DNA of 23,038 nt from CAYXRK01 sp964467615 (GTDB taxonomy: Bacteria > Hydrogenedentota > Hydrogenedentia > Hydrogenedentales > GCA-2746185), in contig CAYXRK010000066.1 of assembly GCA_964467615.1 (NCBI GenBank), positions 1 to 23,038 of the forward strand, given 5' to 3'. Positions 22,071 to 23,038 of the stretch are shown here, piece after piece (position 1 is the first letter of the stretch; every line of letters starts with the position of its first letter). Under the pieces are notes generated by a model that saw nothing but the letters and a program-made list of their open reading frames with translations, did no database searches and was not told where the DNA came from. A program made the translations under genes and the position numbers.

Positions 22071-23038
22071 TCATTCGCGGGCGGCGAGAATCTTTTGAAG
22101 GAGCGTCGATAGGTCTCGGCCGTTGACTTCGCGGTCGTCGAGGGTCGTGTTGACGCGGTGGACGATGATGATGTCGCTCGCGGGCATGATGAGGACGAAG
22201 TGGCCGCCCGAACCGGCCAGGGCAAACGATCCTTCATCGACGTCCATGCCCCACAGCTTTGCGTCGTTGGGCCCCGTAGTCCACCACATGTATCCGTAGC
22301 CGCCCGCGTCTCCGGCGTCTGAGTACGACGCGGTGCTCTCGCGGATCCACGCTTCGGGGATTACTTGCTTCCCGTTCCAACGCCCGTCGCGCGCCATCAT
22401 AAGGCCGAATCGCGCAAGGTCGCGGGCGGACATGGTGATCAGATACGCAGGGTGAATGGACTGTTCCTCGAAGAGATAACGTCCGTCCGTTTCTTTGAAG
22501 TCCTCCATGCCGATCGGCGAGGCGATGCGTTGGTTGAAGTCGCTCCAAATCTTCGTGCCGGTTGTTTGCTCGAAGATGGTAAGGAGTGTGTTGAAGTCCC
22601 AGTTGCTGTAGAACCAAAATGTGCCGTGCGGGTGGCTGCCGCGTTCGGGTCGGCTTTCCTTCATGCTCTCCGGCTCGTAGGCTGCCGGGTGATAAACGCC
22701 GGAGCGTGCGCTGAGAAGGTCCGCGACGGTGGCCTGCTTTTCGGCGTCCGTGAGGTGTTCCTTGTCGTCGATGCCGAGGTCGGCGAGAGTGCTGGCAAGT
22801 TTGATCTTGCCGGACTCGACGTAAGGCCCGTAGAGGGCGCTCAGCATGGCCTTGCGCATCGAGTGGCACATGTATTTACGGTCGTTCCGGCCCCACGCGT
22901 AGACGATGACACCGTGTTGGACGACCATCACGGCTTCGGTTTGAAGGGTCGCCGCGAAGGCCTTGGCTTCGTCGAGTTTGGCGGCGTCCCAGCCGAGTTC
23001 GGCGGGGGAGGCGAGTTGGTTCCAGGTGTCGCCGGGAA
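22071..23038 (-). CDS. Beta-lactamase-fold serine hydrolase (class C/DD-peptidase/esterase type), N-terminus cut by window edge
   Basis: The open frame continues past the right edge, so the first 321 visible residues (all but the N-terminus) are read here; the internal GTG at 22931 is not the real start. The SxxK motif is at Ser59/Lys62 of the visible part (CHSMRKAMLSALYG). YxN is at Tyr143/Asn145 (FWFYSNWDFNTL). A Gly-rich segment near the end (LAGSGGHFVLIMP) takes the place of the KTG/HxG box. Such proteins (pfam Beta-lactamase, family S12) are usually secreted esterases, peptidases or amidases, and only rarely true beta-lactamases. The signal peptide would lie beyond the window. It is on the same strand as the globin, with about 172 bases between them. 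Substrate unknown. Confidence 0.9.
   Translation of the reverse strand, partial: PGDTWNQLASPAELGWDAAKLDEAKAFAATLQTEAVMVVQHGVIVYAWGRNDRKYMCHSMRKAMLSALYGPYVESGKIKLASTLADLGIDDKEHLTDAEKQATVADLLSARSGVYHPAAYEPESMKESRPERGSHPHGTFWFYSNWDFNTLLTIFEQTTGTKIWSDFNQRIASPIGMEDFKETDGRYLFEEQSIHPAYLITMSARDLARFGLMMARDGRWNGKQVIPEAWIRESTASYSDAGDAGGYGYMWWTTGPNDAKLWGMDVDEGSFALAGSGGHFVLIMPASDIIIVHRVNTTLDDREVNGRDLSTLLQKILAARE

Noticed and set aside
22071..22931. Start of the beta-lactamase-fold gene at the GTG at 22931
   Set aside because: The frame stays open to the window edge and the 35 residues upstream (ELGWDAAKLDEAKAF) look like normal family sequence, so the real start is outside.

Overview
The window is a chromosomal segment of a GC-rich, Gram-negative-type, flagellated bacterium. 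The evidence is a FliM/FliN switch operon with its own FliA-type sigma factor, a Tat-type sulfatase with a possible lipobox, lipoprotein and Sec-type signal peptides, and membrane sugar transferases. The Gly-Glu repeat linker in a secreted TIG/EF-hand protein, together with a sulfatase and the flagellar gene order, reminds me of environmental lineages such as Candidatus Hydrogenedentota or the Planctomycetes-Lentisphaerae side of the tree. That placement is an impression from memory, not a computed one. No rRNA, tRNA, CRISPR array, insertion sequence or phage gene is visible. Coding density is high and no gap exceeds 300 bases.

Region 1 (1-3418): a GT2 glycosyltransferase (minus strand, cut by the left edge) diverges from a two-gene plus-strand operon. 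That operon holds a GT39-like polytopic glycosyltransferase and an overlapping YbhN/LPG-synthase-type membrane protein. Region 2 (3458-4869, minus): a cytoplasmic-type M4 (protealysin-like) metalloprotease is followed 20 bases later by an emfourin-like inhibitor. Region 3 (5075-10307, minus): a run of carbohydrate genes, in transcription order sulfatase, lipoprotein aldose 1-epimerase, RmlC-type 3,5-epimerase and two NAD-dependent sugar-nucleotide epimerases/dehydratases. The last two overlap by 4 bases. Region 4 (10384-12389, minus): a secreted RidA-alpha/beta-hydrolase fusion is translationally coupled to a ComB-like phosphosulfolactate phosphatase.

Region 5 (12535-13863, minus): a modular secreted protein made of a signal peptide, TIG domain, (GE)n linker, EF-hands, a carboxypeptidase-regulatory-like domain and a hydrophobic/Arg-rich tail. 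It diverges from region 6 (14065-19507, plus): fliM, fliN/fliY-like, fliA, a small unknown protein, a DUF2802-like membrane protein, a FliK-like protein and an FlhB C-terminal-like protein, tightly packed. Region 7 (19589-21465, plus): a stand-alone MshEN (putative c-di-GMP-binding) protein with its own promoter candidate, then a class III PLP enzyme with a CxxxCxxxCxxxC insert. Region 8 (21476-23038, minus): a single-domain globin with a strikingly structured leader, then a serine beta-lactamase-fold hydrolase cut by the right edge.

The most unusual items are the RidA-hydrolase fusion coupled to ComB, the M4 protease/emfourin pair, the free-standing MshEN protein beside the flagellar operon, the four-cysteine PLP enzyme and the globin leader. 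All functional statements come from reading motifs; no database search was possible.
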